A stretch of 64,000 nucleotides of DNA from Isoetes taiwanensis (Eukaryota > Streptophyta > Lycopodiopsida > Isoetales > Isoetaceae). The translations under genes and the position numbers were made by a program. This document shows, piece by piece, positions 13,573-25,290 of the stretch. The stretch is from the NCBI GenBank assembly GCA_021234155.1, contig JAJEKV010000031.1:14875748-14939747 (forward strand), read 5' to 3'. The notes beneath the pieces were generated by a model. That model was not told the DNA's origin and made no database searches. It saw only the letters and a list, made by a program, of their open reading frames with translations. Positions within the stretch are counted from its first letter, which is position 1. Each line of letters opens with the position of its first letter.

Positions 13573-14465
13573 ACAATATCAGGTACATGATAAAAAAAGG
13601 GGTTTATTCATGGAGTAGACGACACAGGTGAAAAGTTTATTTGTTCAGGATGCATGTTAGGAAAGTTAACTAGACTGCCCTTTAGCAGATCAAAGAAAGG
13701 GCTGCAGGCCCTCTAGACCTTGTGCATACCGATCTTTGTGGACCTTTAAATGTAGACGGGAGAACGAGTAAGAAATATTACATATCCTTCATTGATGATT
13801 TCAGTAGAATGGGAAAATGCTATCTGCTGTCTTCCAAAGATAAAGCACTTGATGCCTTTACACAGTATGTTAGCGAAATGGAAACACAAACAGGGCGTAA
13901 GCTTAAATGCATTAGATCTGATAGAGGAGGTGAATATCTAGCAGCAAAGTTCAAACAATTTTGTGTTAAACATGGCATAAGAAGGCAACTAACATGTAGG
14001 TATTCACCACAACAAAATGGGGTTGCCGAAAGGAAAAATAGAACGGTTCTGGATGCTGTAAGATCAATGATAAAATTTGCAGGTCTGCCTAATTATTTGT
14101 GGGAGGAAGCGGTCAAAACGGTGTTCTTTATACAAAACAAGTTGCCATCAAGCAGCGTAAATGGTAATATACCTGAGGTAATTTGGTCTAAAGGTAAGCC
14201 CGGGTATGCATATGATTACTTCAAGGCTTATGGTTGTCTAGCATATGTTCATGTACCTGAGGAATTAAGACTGAAATTGGATGATAGGGCAGAAATAGGA
14301 TTCCTAGTTGGTTATGATGAGGAATCAAAGGGTTATAGAATCTTTATACCTAAAACAAGGAAAGTGATAATCAGTCGAGATGTCTTTTTTGACGAGAACA
14401 AATTTTATAAAGATAGGCATGAGGTTACAAACCTCAAGATTGAAAGTAAACACAAATGTCCATAA
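13573..14465 (+). pseudogene. Copia integrase
   Basis: Inserts the cDNA into the host genome. The frame is open from about 13690 to 14465. The rve core shows HTDLCGP, the first Asp in FIDDFSR, the second in RSDRGGEY and the Glu in PQQNGVAERKNR, so the DDE triad is kept. GFLVGYDEESKGYRIF follows, typical of the copia integrase C-terminal region. The N-terminal HHCC region at 13573-13690 is broken by frameshifts and stops. A further frameshift after KIESKH separates it from the RT frame. Confidence 0.88.
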
Positions 14466-16194
14466 TGGTTCAATGAAGACTGACATTATTGACACAGATT
14501 CAGACCAAGAAGATGAAGCAGTCAATGAGAATGTAGAAGGACATGACGATGGAACACAACCATCACAAGCAGAAGTCGTACCTGTAATGCAACGAAAAAG
14601 GAAATCGGAGGTAGAAAAACTCAGAGATACAGGTATAGACTATAATCCCAAAATGTGAGATGCCTAAATCCTTCCATGAAGCCATAAATACAGAAAAGGG
14701 AAGTGAATGGTTGAAAGCAATGCAAGAGGAGATGGAATCTTTTAAAGAAACTGGTACGTATGAACTAGTAAAATGTCCAGCAAATAAAAATTTGGTTGGA
14801 AACAAATGGATTTATAGAATCAAAACAAATGTTGATGGGTCAAAAAGGTTCAAAGCAAGATTAGTTGCTCAAGGTTTTTCTCAAAAGAAAGGAATAGACT
14901 ATGATGAGACGTATTCTCCGATTGTGAAATTAACAAGTATAAGAATTGTTTTAGCTCTAGCTAATGCTATGAAACTTGATGTACATCATATGGATGTAAA
15001 AACTGCATTTCTAAATGCTAGTTTGCAGGAAGAAATATACATGAGACAAGCAGGAGAAAATATGGTTTGGAGGTTAAAACGTGCAATTTATGGATTGAAG
15101 CAAGCACCTAGGGAATGGTACAAATGCATGGACAAGTATTTGATCGAGCAAAAGTTTGAAAAGCTTAATAATGACGGGAATATATACATGTTGAGACATA
15201 AAGGTAATTTCTGCATTATCGCTCTGTATGTTGACGATTGCATAATGGCTGCAGATCGCATACAATGCTTAGAAAAATGCAAGGAAATTCTAAAGCAAAG
15301 GTTCAAAATGACTGATCTGGGAGAATTGAAGCAATTCCTAGGAATTGAAATGAACAGAGACAAAGACAAAGACAATAGAATGCTTAAGCTCTGTCAGACT
15401 AAGAACATAGAGAATATGATAAAAAGGTTTGGACTAGAAAATGCAAACCCAATGAGTACTCCTATCGTAGCAGGATATAAAATCTCAGCCAGTCTTTGCC
15501 CGTCATCGGAATGTGAAAAGAAGGAAATGGAGAATATTCCATATAGGGAACTTATTGGGTGTCTGCTTTATGTGGCTAATTGCACTCGTCCAGATATTTC
15601 TTATGCAGTAAATTTGCTAAGCAGGTACAATAACAATCCAGGAAAAGCTCATTGGATTGCAGCCAAAAGAATTCTGAGATATCTAAAGGATACGAAAGAC
15701 CATGGAATTACATTCAATTCAGATAATCTGACCTTATTTGCTTACACAGACGCAGACTGGGCAGGAGATCTTGATGACAGAAAGTCTACTTCAGGTTATG
15801 CTTTAATACTTGCAGGAGGTATAATCTCATGGAGGAGCAAAAAACAATCATGTGTTGCCATGTCATCTGTAGAAGCAGAATATACCGCATCGTCCTTAGC
15901 TGCAAAAGAAATTATTTGGATAAGGAGATTGTTGATTGAAATAGGTATACCTCAAACTGATCCTACAGTGCTTCTGACTGATAGTTTGAGTTGTATTGCT
16001 ATAGCAAAAATCCTGTGCATCACGAGAGGACTAAACATATCGAATTACATATTCATTTCATACGAGATCTTATTACTAAAAATGAGATTGTCATGCAATA
16101 TGTGGAGACTTCATATCAAGCCGCAGATTTGTTCACTAAAGCCATGACGGAAACAAAACTTACGCTATTCAAAGAAATGCTCGGTATCAGATAA
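14466..16194 (+). pseudogene. Copia reverse transcriptase and RNase H
   Basis: RVT_2-type reverse transcriptase followed by RNase HI. Visible: WLKAMQEEMESF, NKWIYRIKTN, VDVKTAFLN-type motif (here MDVKTAFLNA), GLKQAPREWY, the catalytic ALYVDDCIMA, GELKQFLGIE, then RNase H with YTDADWAGD, KSTSGYALIL and SSVEAEYTA. Four codons present in the inverted copy (PGFE after MRQA) are deleted here near 15050. A frameshift near 16005 moves the final part (ERTKHIELHIHFIRD, ending LGIR*) to another frame, 15991-16194. A stop lies near 14656, just before the RT start. Confidence 0.9.
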
Positions 16195-16212
16195 TATGGC
16201 ATGAAGGGGAAG

Positions 16213-16585
16213 TGTTAGTATATCATGCCATATTTCATTGGTTATGCTATATGTAGTGGTTCATTGGTTTTTTTGTGCACATATGGATAATTTACATTGG
16301 GAAAAACACATGTCACTTTTTGTGCATGTCGGTGGAAAGGAAAAGAAATAAAAGGGACGTTCTGGGTACGTACAGTGTGAGAAAGCAGTCAAAAAGCAGT
16401 CGGCCAGTCGGAGTGACAGATTGAATCGAGTATTGAATTGAACTGGCATTGACCAGAAGAGGATCCCGCTGCAGGTTCCGCAAGCTGGCTGCTCAACCCG
16501 GAAGTAGAATTCCGGAACAGGTTGCTTTGAATTGATTGTTTGATTATCTGTTGAAACCTCAGATGCAGGATCGATTGGGCGGTTC
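16213..16585 (+). repeat. 3' LTR of the copia element, first part
   Basis: Matches 11348-11719 of the 5' LTR with a few substitutions, then breaks abruptly. The remaining LTR resumes at 18734 at the position equivalent to 11732, so 12 bp of LTR are lost at the break. Confidence 0.9.
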
Positions 16586-18733
16586 ATTTACCAAGCTTAA
16601 GGCAATGCTGGTTGTAACTCTATATCAGACAAAAACTAATACAAGGATTTTACCGACCAGACTTGGATCTCTAGATATTGAGACTGAGAGCTCTCCTTCT
16701 GCCAGAATCCAGTGTAAATCACAGTGATGGTTTAAAGCCAAGACCTTCTCTCTGCACAAATGCGAACTGCGGACTGAATTGCAACCGAACCGCCCAATCG
16801 ATCCTGCATCTGAGGTTTCAACAGATAATCAAACAATCAATTCAAAGCAACCTGTTCCGGAATTCTACTTCCGGGTTGAGCATGCAGCTGCGGAACCTGC
16901 AGCGGGATCCTCTTCTGGTCAATACCAGTTCAATTCAATACTCGATTCAATCTGTCACTCCGACTGGCCGACTGCTTTCTGACTGCTTTCTCACACTGTA
17001 CGTATCCAGAACATCCCTTTTATTTCTTTTTCTTTCCACCGACATGCACAAAAAGTGACATGTGTTTTTCCCAATGTAAATTATCCATACGTGCACAAAA
17101 AACCAATGAACCACTACATATAGCATAACCAAGGAAATATGGCATGATATACTAACACTTCCCCTTCATGCCATATTATCTGATACCGAGCATTTCTTTG
17201 AATAGCGTAAGCTTTGTTTCCGTCATGGCTTTAGTGAACAAATCTGCGGCTTGATATGAAGTCTCTACATATTGCATGACAATCTCATTTTTAGTAATAA
17301 GATCTCGTATGAAATGAATATGTAATTCGATATGTTTAGTCCTCTCGTGATGCACAGGATTTTTTGCTATAGCAATACAACTCAAACTATCACCGGGCTA
17401 ATCAGGGATCGGGCTTTGAGGTATACCTATTTCAATCAACAATCTCCTTACCCAAATAATTTCTTTTGCAGCTAAGGACGATGCGGTATATTCTGCTTCT
17501 GCAGATGACATGGCAACACATGATTGTTTTTTGCTCCTCCATGAGATTATACCTCCTGCAAGTATTAAAGCATAACCTGAAGTAGACTTTCTGGCATCAA
17601 GATCTCCTGCCCAGTCTGCGTCTGTGTAAGTAAATAAGGTCAGATTAACTGAATTGAATGTAATTCCATGGTCTTTCGTATCCTTTAGATATCTCAGAAT
17701 TCTTTTGGCTGCAATCCAATGAGCTTTTCCTGGATTGTTATTGTACCTGCTTAGCAAATTTACTGCATAAGAAATAGGACGAGTGCAATTAGCCACATAA
17801 AGCAGACACCCAATAAGTTCCCTATATGGAATATTCTCCATTTCCTTCTTTTCACATTCCGATGACGGGCAAAGACTGGCTGAGATTTTATATCCTGCTA
17901 CGATAGGAGTACTCACTGGGTTTGCATTTTCTAGTCCAAACCTTTTTATCATATTCCTTATGTTCTTAGTCTGACAGAGCTTAAGCATTCTATTGTCTTT
18001 GTCTCTGTTCATTTCAATTCCTAGGAATTGCTTCAATTCCCCTAGATCAGTCATTTTGAACCTTTGCTTTAGAATTTCCTTGCATTTTTCTAAGCATTGT
18101 ATGCTATCTGTAGCCATTATGCAATCATCAATATATAGAGCAATAATGCAGAAATTACCTTTCTGCCTCAACATGTATATATTCCCGTCATTATTAAGCT
18201 TTTCAAACTTTTGCTCGATCAAATACTTGTCCATGCATTTGTACCATTCCCTAGGTGCTTGCTTCAATCTATAAATTGCACGTTTTAACCTCTAAACCAT
18301 ATTTTCTCCTTCTTCAAAACCTGGAGCTTGTCTCATGTATATTTTTTCCTGTAGACTAGCATTTAGAAATGTAGTTTTTACATCCATATGATGTACATCA
18401 AGTTTCATAGCATTAGCTAGAGCTAAAACAATTCTTATACTTGTTAATTTCACAATCGGAGAATACGTCTCATCATAGAGTATTCCTTTCTTTTGAGAAA
18501 AACCTTGAGCAACTAATCTCGCTTTGAACCTTTTTGACCCATCAACATTTGTTTTGATTCTATAAATCCATTTGTTTCCAACCAAATTTTTATTTGCTGG
18601 ACATTTTACTAGTTCATACGTGCCAGTTTCTTTAAAAGATTCCATCTCCTCTTGCATTGCTTTCAACCATTCACTTCCCTTTTCTGTATTTATGGCTTCG
18701 TGGAAGGATTTAGGCATCTCAGGTTCAAATATT
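16586..18733 (-). mobile_element. Inverted copia 3' end inside the 3' LTR
   Basis: Minus-strand copy of the same copia family. It comprises LTR sequence from TGTTAG at 17157 back to about 16590, the PPT just beyond 17157, and RNase H plus RT coding sequence to about 18717, stopping at the residues after the integrase/RT junction. It lies inside the other 3' LTR without its own target-site duplication. Small differences from the plus arm (an intact PGFE segment, different substitutions, SYAVNLL without the preceding Asp) show that it came from a sister copy, not from simple folding back of this DNA. Confidence 0.88.
17176..18717 (-). pseudogene. Copia RT/RNase H in the inverted segment
   Basis: Minus-strand remnant of the RT-RNase H region: MPKSFHEAINTEKG at the start (18717), KTTFLNASLQEK, an in-frame stop after GENMV (about 18292), then GLKQAPREWY-type sequence, ALYIDDCIMA, RNase H YTDADWAGD, and after a frameshift near 17400 the C-terminus ending LGIR*. 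It cannot make a full RT. Confidence 0.88.
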
Positions 18734-19042
18734 GTCTGCAGTTCGCATTTGTGCAGAGAGAAGGTCTTGGCTTTAAAGCATCACTATGATTTACACTGGA
18801 TTCTGGCAGAAGGAGAGCTCTCAGTCTCAATATCTAGAGATCCAAGTCTGGTCGGTAAAATCCTTGTATTAGTTTTTGTCTGATATAGAGTTACAGCCAG
18901 CATTGCCTTAGGCTTGGTTTTGTTGAAGAATTTTCTGTTTGTTGAAGATATTTCTGATTGTTGAAGATATTTCTGAAAATATAAAGTTACAGTCAGCATT
19001 TGTCTCAAGCTTGGTTTTGCAAAGATATTTGACAATCTAACA
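18734..19042 (+). repeat. 3' LTR of the copia element, second part
   Basis: Matches 11732-12040 of the 5' LTR and ends CAATCTAACA directly before the AGCTT target-site duplication. Confidence 0.9.
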
Positions 19043-19047
19043 AGCTT

Positions 19048-19345
19048 TAGTTCCAAATGTTAGGAAGATCTTGGGGAAGATTATGATGAATGTCAATATG
19101 CTCTCCGGAATTATAGGGAAAGAAGACAGATGGCTATGTGGGGATGGGATGAGAGTATAAAGTCAGGAATTTATATGGAATATTAATGCCACAGTCCCCA
19201 CTAAAGGCTGTAGTTAGGTTAAGATTAGACCAAGCAGAAACCAAGGCTTTGCTGACCAAATCTTTGTCTTCCTTGTTTCTGAATACAATTCTTTCATTGG
19301 ATCAGTCTACAAGAAGGTGTATACACTATGACATGGCTGTTGAAT
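19048..19345. other. No gene seen
   Basis: Right flank of the copia element. No recognisable coding sequence. Confidence 0.3.
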
Positions 19346-19346
19346 A

Positions 19347-19376
19347 AGAATAGAATAGAATAGAATAGAATAGATT
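19347..19376. repeat. (GAATA)n microsatellite at LINE 3' end
   Basis: Six or so GAATA units directly next to the 3' end of the minus-strand LINE. A simple-repeat tail of this kind is typical of some LINE clades instead of poly(A). Confidence 0.7.
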
Positions 19377-21640
19377 TTTAGCGTCCACGGAGACCAATTG
19401 GCCTATGGGACGCAAACAAAAAAGATGAAAGCAGCAAGCGTATTACTGACAGGATTAAAAAACCCCCGCCCCGAAAGGTTTTCGAGGGAAAAACCTTAGC
19501 AGTAATAGGTTTGCTGGCATGCTGTACAATTGTGTAGGACAGTTCAATATCGTCCCGGAGGACACAACTGAGCCCGTGCATCCATAACCTCTTGGAGGTA
19601 TGACCCCAACAAACCCACTGACGCCGTATTCAATAACTCATGCAACGGTTGGCCAGACACTAGTAATCGCACATATCGCTCTCTGATAGGGGCAAATGTT
19701 GGGCAGATCTGGAGGGCATGACATTCATCCTCAATGGCGCCCTGGTGGCAACACTGGCAAAGCCTTTGCTCTCGTGCTTCCCGAGCCCAACGCCTGCCTC
19801 AATACGAGGCGCGTGCACCCGCGCGAATGGAGGCTATAAGCCTGCGCTTCTTCATGGGCAACTGGGTGTACAAGTACTGGTGTGGGCCTCTCGTGAGCCT
19901 GGGATTGACTTGCTGGGCCGACATCGTCGCGCTTAACATTCGCCGTAGCATCCGCATCCCGTAGCTTCTGCGAAGGAAGGTAGCATCCAGGTACAACTTA
20001 AGTGCCTTGTGGTCTTTCTTTGTCCTGACATGTACGCATCTGTTTGCCTGTACACCCCAGCGTGAGAACCATTGAGTTTACTTGTCCTTCCAGCAGGCTT
20101 TGAGGCATTGAGGACCCATCGCCATGGCCAAAGCAAGATTGGGCAAACATGTATCACCCATAGCGACCACCTTCTGGAAGTAAATGATATGGCGTTCCAA
20201 TGCAGCCCGTTGAAGGGGTAGAAAACCTGTCTCCTGGAGTAGGATCTGGTATGGAACTGTGGACTTTACCCCAAGGGCTCGTGTCAAGAAGGCTTTCTGC
20301 ACCTGCTCGAGGTCATTCCAGGTGTTGAGGGATATCACCGGACCCCACACTTCTGCCCCATATAAAAGGACCGGCTCGACCAATGCTCGAAACAAGTGTG
20401 ACTGGTGGCCCCAGGCATACAACTCTGCCTTGTGGCTGTTGTTCTGCATAACATATAGTGCTTTCCATCCTGCCTTGACTGTCACATTTAAGGGTCTGGA
20501 CAGGACTCGAACCCACTACCTCTGGAGTGGTAGCCGTGCAGCCTAATCGAAAAGGCCACGATAATTTGGACGAAACCGAATCATACGCTCCAGACCTGAT
20601 AGTTAATCGTCACACTATCCTCCCCTCAAGGCCCCCCCTCCTTGAAGGCTTGCAACCGGGAATTGGGGGCGGACCGAACTTCGATCCGCCTGCAAGGGGA
20701 TCAACACCCGAGGAGTGTGGCGACAACCATCCGGACCCCAACCCTATTACGGGTTGCCCACACCACTAGGGCATGAGTTGTCCAAATCATACTTGTCACA
20801 TTTAAGGGTGCGGACAGGGACTCAACCACTACCTCTCGGAGTGGTAGCCGTGCAGCCCTAACGAAAGGCCACGATGATTTGGACCTAAAACCAAATCACA
20901 CGCTCAGCACTGAGAAGTTAATCGTCACACTCATGCCCTAGTGGTGTGGGCAACCCGTAATAGGGTTGGGGGTCCAGATGGTGGTCCTCACACTCCTCGG
21001 TGTTCAGTCCCTTGCAGATCGAGTTCGGTCCGCCCCCAAATTCCTCCGGTTGCAAGCCTTCAAGGAGGGGGGGCCTTGAGGGGAGGATAGTGTGACGATT
21101 AACTATCAGGTCTGGAGTGTGTGATTTGGTTTCGTCCAAATCATCGTGGCCTTTTCGGTTAGGCTGCACGGCTACCACTCCAGAGGTAGTGGGTTCGAGT
21201 CTTGTCCAGACCCTTAAATGTGACATTGACCCGCAACCTAATGGCAGCATCCCAATGGGTGGTAGTAGAGAACTCAATCCCCAAGTACTTGTAGGTCGGT
21301 GACACCTCTACATCCTGTCTCTGGTAAGTGAATGAGGGAAGCCTTGGCTGACGGGATGATGAAACTAGCAGCACCCTAGTTTTGGCCAAGTTAACCCGCA
21401 TGCCGGTGAATCGGCAAAAAGTGTCAAGAGCATCCAGGTGACGTTGCATATCCTCTGGAGTATAGGCCAGGAGGTTGACATCGTCAGCATATATGAGTGG
21501 CCGGATTGTGTGATGCATGAGATGGGCGCCCGCACCTCCATGCTCAGAGAGCCAATCTTCCAGCTGGTCAATGTACAGGCCAAAGAGTGTGGGGGAGAGG
21601 GGGCAACCTTGACGCACTCCAATGGGAGTTGTTCAACATG
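19377..21640 (-). pseudogene. LINE reverse transcriptase fragment, 5'-truncated
   Basis: Minus-strand non-LTR retrotransposon. From 21617 leftward: GVRQGCPLSPTLFGLYIDQL, the catalytic YADDVNLLAYT, FCRFTGMRVNLAKT and YKYLGIEF, all RT motifs 5 to 7. The coding sequence is interrupted at 21225-20480 by a foldback element and resumes at 20474 with LVEPVLLYGAEVWGP and further C-terminal sequence. Near 19750-19850 it has a Cys/His-rich segment (CQCCHQG..DECHALQICP type in the related copy at 25117). The part 5' of motif 5 is absent. The 3' end lies at the (GAATA)n run. Confidence 0.85.
20480..21225. mobile_element. 746-bp foldback element with tRNA-like arms
   Basis: Terminal inverted repeats TGTCACATTTAAGGGTCT / AGACCCTTAAATGTGACA are flanked by a direct repeat TTGAC (20475-20479 and 21226-21230). 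The arms, roughly 20480-20780 and 20930-21225, are inverted copies of each other; a third partial copy in the left-arm orientation sits at about 20800-20935. Each arm contains GGTTCGAGTC, a good RNA polymerase III B-box, preceded by an A-box-like TAGGCTGCACGG. No ORF is seen. It splits the LINE coding sequence. Confidence 0.75.
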
Positions 21641-22242
21641 ATCTCTGTTCTTTTGGGTGTGGAGCCTCAGAGACAAATGGACCATTGACCATTCTAGCCA
21701 ATATAAGTGTAGACATTATTCAATCCACATTAATCCTTATGGTGCATCTGGAAACACTGATGTGGTGTAGCTCTTGGAGGGTTGTCTTCTTCAATAACAA
21801 GGATTAAGAGCACCTTCAGGTAGCCCTCGTGGCCTTGGCCGCACTATCAGAAATTTGGCCATAATTACAACAAAGGCCTAGATAAAATCAATAGTATAAG
21901 GGGGTTCTACTCATTTTTCAAACTGGGAGTTGGATTTAAACAGTGTGCAATAAGGATATAGGACTTGTCTGTCACTTGTCATGATGTTGCATGGTGGATC
22001 TTCGTTTTTAGTAGGGTTTTCTCTCAGCTCTTGCTGCTTGGAGATGGCTACTAACTCCATATAGTATCTAAGCCTGGATGAAGACGGTTAGCCCTATAGT
22101 AATCCAGAGTTAGGGAAGACTGGAGTGGCAACTTATGAGTACAAGCCTTGTAATACGCAGTTTGTGATAATTTTTCTTATCAAATTCCACTTGGGGATAC
22201 CTAGTGTAAATTTTGGTATATTAATGTAATACATAGACTTCT
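21641..22242. other. No gene seen
   Basis: Non-coding sequence between the LINE and the solo LTR. No recognisable ORF or repeat. Confidence 0.3.
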
Positions 22243-23849
22243 TGTGACGTTCCAAGTATTTATACGGTATACGTATAAATACTCTGACACGTCACCCAGT
22301 AAAGGTACGCCACCATGGGGTATTGTAACCTAGGGGGTTGACCTAAAAGGGATTAAATTAGCTATGCTAATTTAATGATTAAGGATAATAACCTATAATT
22401 AAGGAATTAATGTCTAAATGGGTTAATTAAGTTAATTAATGATTTGGGAAAGCGCCACCTGGCCAAACTCGGTTGGCCAGCATGGGGGATGCTAATTCGG
22501 GCCATCAAGGTGGATCACCACCCCCATCTCACCCAAAATCGACCCAGAAGAAGGAGCAGCTGAGCGTCCAAGTACCTGGAACTGTTGCTGATCACCCTGT
22601 GGTTGCTGAACACCCAGATTCTGAGAGATGGAGGCGCCTCATGACAATGGATCAAGTTGAAACTCGAGTTAGTAGATAATCTAGTTGATATCTTTAAAGA
22701 TAGAGCTTCAGTTAAGTTCTTTGAGTCTTCTCTGATTGTTCTTACTTAGGATTAACCCTTCTTTGGTATTGAAGATTACATTTCAATTATGGATTACGTT
22801 TATGATGAATGTATGGATGTGTTTATGAAAGTAGCTCTGTTAAACTTCCATAAAGCAGGGATTAGAGGGGGGTAGAGACCTCTGTGCCATATGCTTCGGT
22901 ATGCTCCTAGTAGCTCCTTTAATTCTCAACTATTGCGGCCTGTGCACAAGAGACCACCGAGTCATGGATGCTATGGGATGGCTTAGCACCAAATAAGGGA
23001 CGCAGTGGTGAAGTGGGGGTGGGGTCTTGCACGAACATACAAGGCTCCTGGAACTCCTACAGTGGGCTAGGCCTGATAGCTGGTCACGTAGAGGGCCGGG
23101 TATGGGTCTGACACTCCCTGGATGCAGAGGTGTGACCCGTATGGGGCACCCTGTGCTTTGAGTAGATTTAGGGTGAGTAAGTCGGGTATGGATGCGGGGG
23201 TCGCTGATGCGGCACGTATTCTCTAGCTCACCCATGGAACCACTGTGATCCTGGAAGGGGACACTTCCCTGACCTGCCTCGTCCGACCGGGGCGTCATGA
23301 ACCCTGGAGTAGGCTCGAAGGGTGATACCTTGAGTCTGCGTCTCCGGAAGGCTATAGTGATGCCATAGCATGATTCGACTCATCTGCAAAGTGTGCACAG
23401 GAGGGGCGGATGGAGTGGACAACCCTAGCCGATGTTCTATGCCAGCCAACGCCATGTTAAGATTCGGTCTGCTGATCTCTTGAGACCTAGCCGTCAGTCG
23501 ATCCTCACTGGAGTCTGAGCCGGGGTAGAACCATGGGGTTGGGGTGTTTTCCCTAGTGATAAATGCATATTCTTTGTTGTTGTCACTTGGATGGATGTGC
23601 CACCCCTCGTGGTGGTATTTTTATGATATGATTATGCTGTGTGCTAACATTGTATTCACGCTTCCGCGACATAGGAGCCCCATTGAAGGCGTGGGCCGAA
23701 TGACCCCTCTGTGTCCTTCACTCGTGCATCTTTTTATAGATGGCCCGAGTTAGACGGAGGGCCCTGCTCGTGGCGAGTTGGTTGCCATGGGAGGGGAAAG
23801 TCCCCGTATGTATACGTCCGAGGGTCGTATATGTTCTGGGAGCGTCACA
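22243..23849 (+). repeat. Solo LTR of the H3-carrying gypsy family
   Basis: 1607 bp, starting TGTGACGTTCC and ending GGGAGCGTCACA, flanked by the 5-bp target-site duplication CTTCT (22238-22242 and 23850-23854). It contains the family block TCTGCAAAGTGTGCACAGGA (about 23388) and, near its left end, a palindrome with 11-bp arms (22256-22282). No internal region is attached, so it is a product of LTR-LTR recombination. Confidence 0.9.
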
Positions 23850-23854
23850 CTTCT

Positions 23855-24603
23855 TACCCTCCAAAAAAAAAAAAATTGTTGTTAGATGAAGAGAACGCAA
23901 CAATACCATGTTTTGGTCCTCTGCATTTGCAATTGTTGTGATTCTTTTGTTATATTAGTGAGAGAATTTAATTACCATTTATTGGGTTAGATGGAAGAAG
24001 ATTGTTTTTTGTATTTAAGTATTTGTACTAAGTCAGGACATTAAAGTTGTAATTGTTTGTTGTTAACGGTTATTCATGGTAGTGAAAGGGCACACAGCTT
24101 GAGCGTATAATTTTTATATGCAATCTATTGGATCTTTAAAGGGTTTGAAAGTACTGTCATATGCATAGTAATATGTGTTGAAGTATTTGCATTGTTGGTG
24201 TTGGGTAGGTTGACACATACGTCAGCTACTTGAAGACAAGGCATAAGCAGGTGGTTTCTTGAACATTGAAGTTGAAATTATCTAGGAACTAAAACACTAC
24301 GAATAAGCCAAGTATCGAAGCATTTATACAATTTTGGATTGTAGATATTGCAACAAATGACTGACCTGTCCTGTTCTAATATGAAAGATCAATATCCTTC
24401 CACAACATACGAATGCAACATTGTTGTACAGTAATCCTGTCTGGAAAACATAGCGAAAGACATTGAGTTATTATGCTAATATGATTAGTTTTGCAAATGT
24501 TACCACTGCCCATGTGGATGAATTACGTATGGATATTTCATAGCTTCATTTTGCTATAACCGAGAGGTTGTCATAGTGGTTGTAGTAGTTTCAGTTATGA
24601 AAG
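23855..24603. other. No gene seen
   Basis: AT-rich DNA without recognisable coding sequence. Confidence 0.3.
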
Positions 24604-25290
24604 TTATATAAGAATAGATTTTTTGCGTTCACGGAGACCAATTGGCCTATGGGACCCAAACCAAAAAGAGAGCAGCAAGCCTATTACTGACAGGATTAAA
24701 AAACCCCCGCCCCGAAGGGTTTTCGAGGGAAAAACCTTAGCAATAATAAGTATGCTGGCACGCTGTACAATTGTATAGGACAGTTCAATGCCATCCCGTA
24801 GGACGCAACTGAGTCCGTGCATCCATAACCTCATGGAGGTATGACCCCAACAAACCCACTGACGCCGTAGTCAATAACTGATGCAACGGCTGGCCAGGCA
24901 CTAGTAATCGAACATATCGCTCTCGGATATGAGCAAATGCTGGGCAGATCTGGAGGGCATGACATTCATCCTCAATGGCGCCCTGGTGGCAACATTGGCA
25001 AAGCCTTTGGTCTCGTGCTTCCCGAGCCCAACGTCCCATTTCAATGCAGAGGCGATGTGCACCCGTGCGAATGGAAGCTATAAGTCTGCGCTTTTTCATG
25101 GGCAACTGGGTGTTCAAGTACTAGTGTGGGCCTCTCGTGAGCCTAGGATTGACTTGCTGCTGATAGTGTGCCAACTTAACGTGTGTCAGAGCATTTGCAT
25201 CCCAGAGCTTGCGAAGAAAAGTAGCATCTAGGTACAGCTTAAGTGCCTTGCGATCTTTCTTTGTCCTGACCTAGACGCAATGCAAGTCAT
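24604..25290 (-). pseudogene. LINE 3' end fragment
   Basis: Second copy of the LINE at 19377, heavily 5'-truncated. The minus-strand reading frame (25117 to 24785) shows a C-terminal Cys/His cluster CQCCHQGAIEDECHALQICP, and the 3' end shares the sequence around GGAGACCAATTGGCCTATGG with 19385-19415. Confidence 0.75.

Larger units (their letters stand above)
11348..19042 (+). mobile_element. Ty1/copia element with rearranged 3' LTR
   Basis: A single insertion, shown by the same 5-bp target-site duplication AGCTT at 11343-11347 and 19043-19047. Order: 5' LTR (11348-12040), PBS, gag-protease, integrase, RT-RNase H, PPT (16203-16212), first part of the 3' LTR (16213-16585), an inverted 2.15-kb segment (16586-18733), rest of the 3' LTR (18734-19042). 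Domain order protease, integrase, RT, RNase H is the Ty1/copia order. Frameshifts and stops in every ORF make it non-autonomous now. Confidence 0.93.

Noticed and set aside
20500-20560. Possible tRNA gene in the foldback arm
   Set aside because: A good B-box is present but no cloverleaf or acceptor stem could be drawn; it is repeated in inverted orientation, so it is SINE-like at most.
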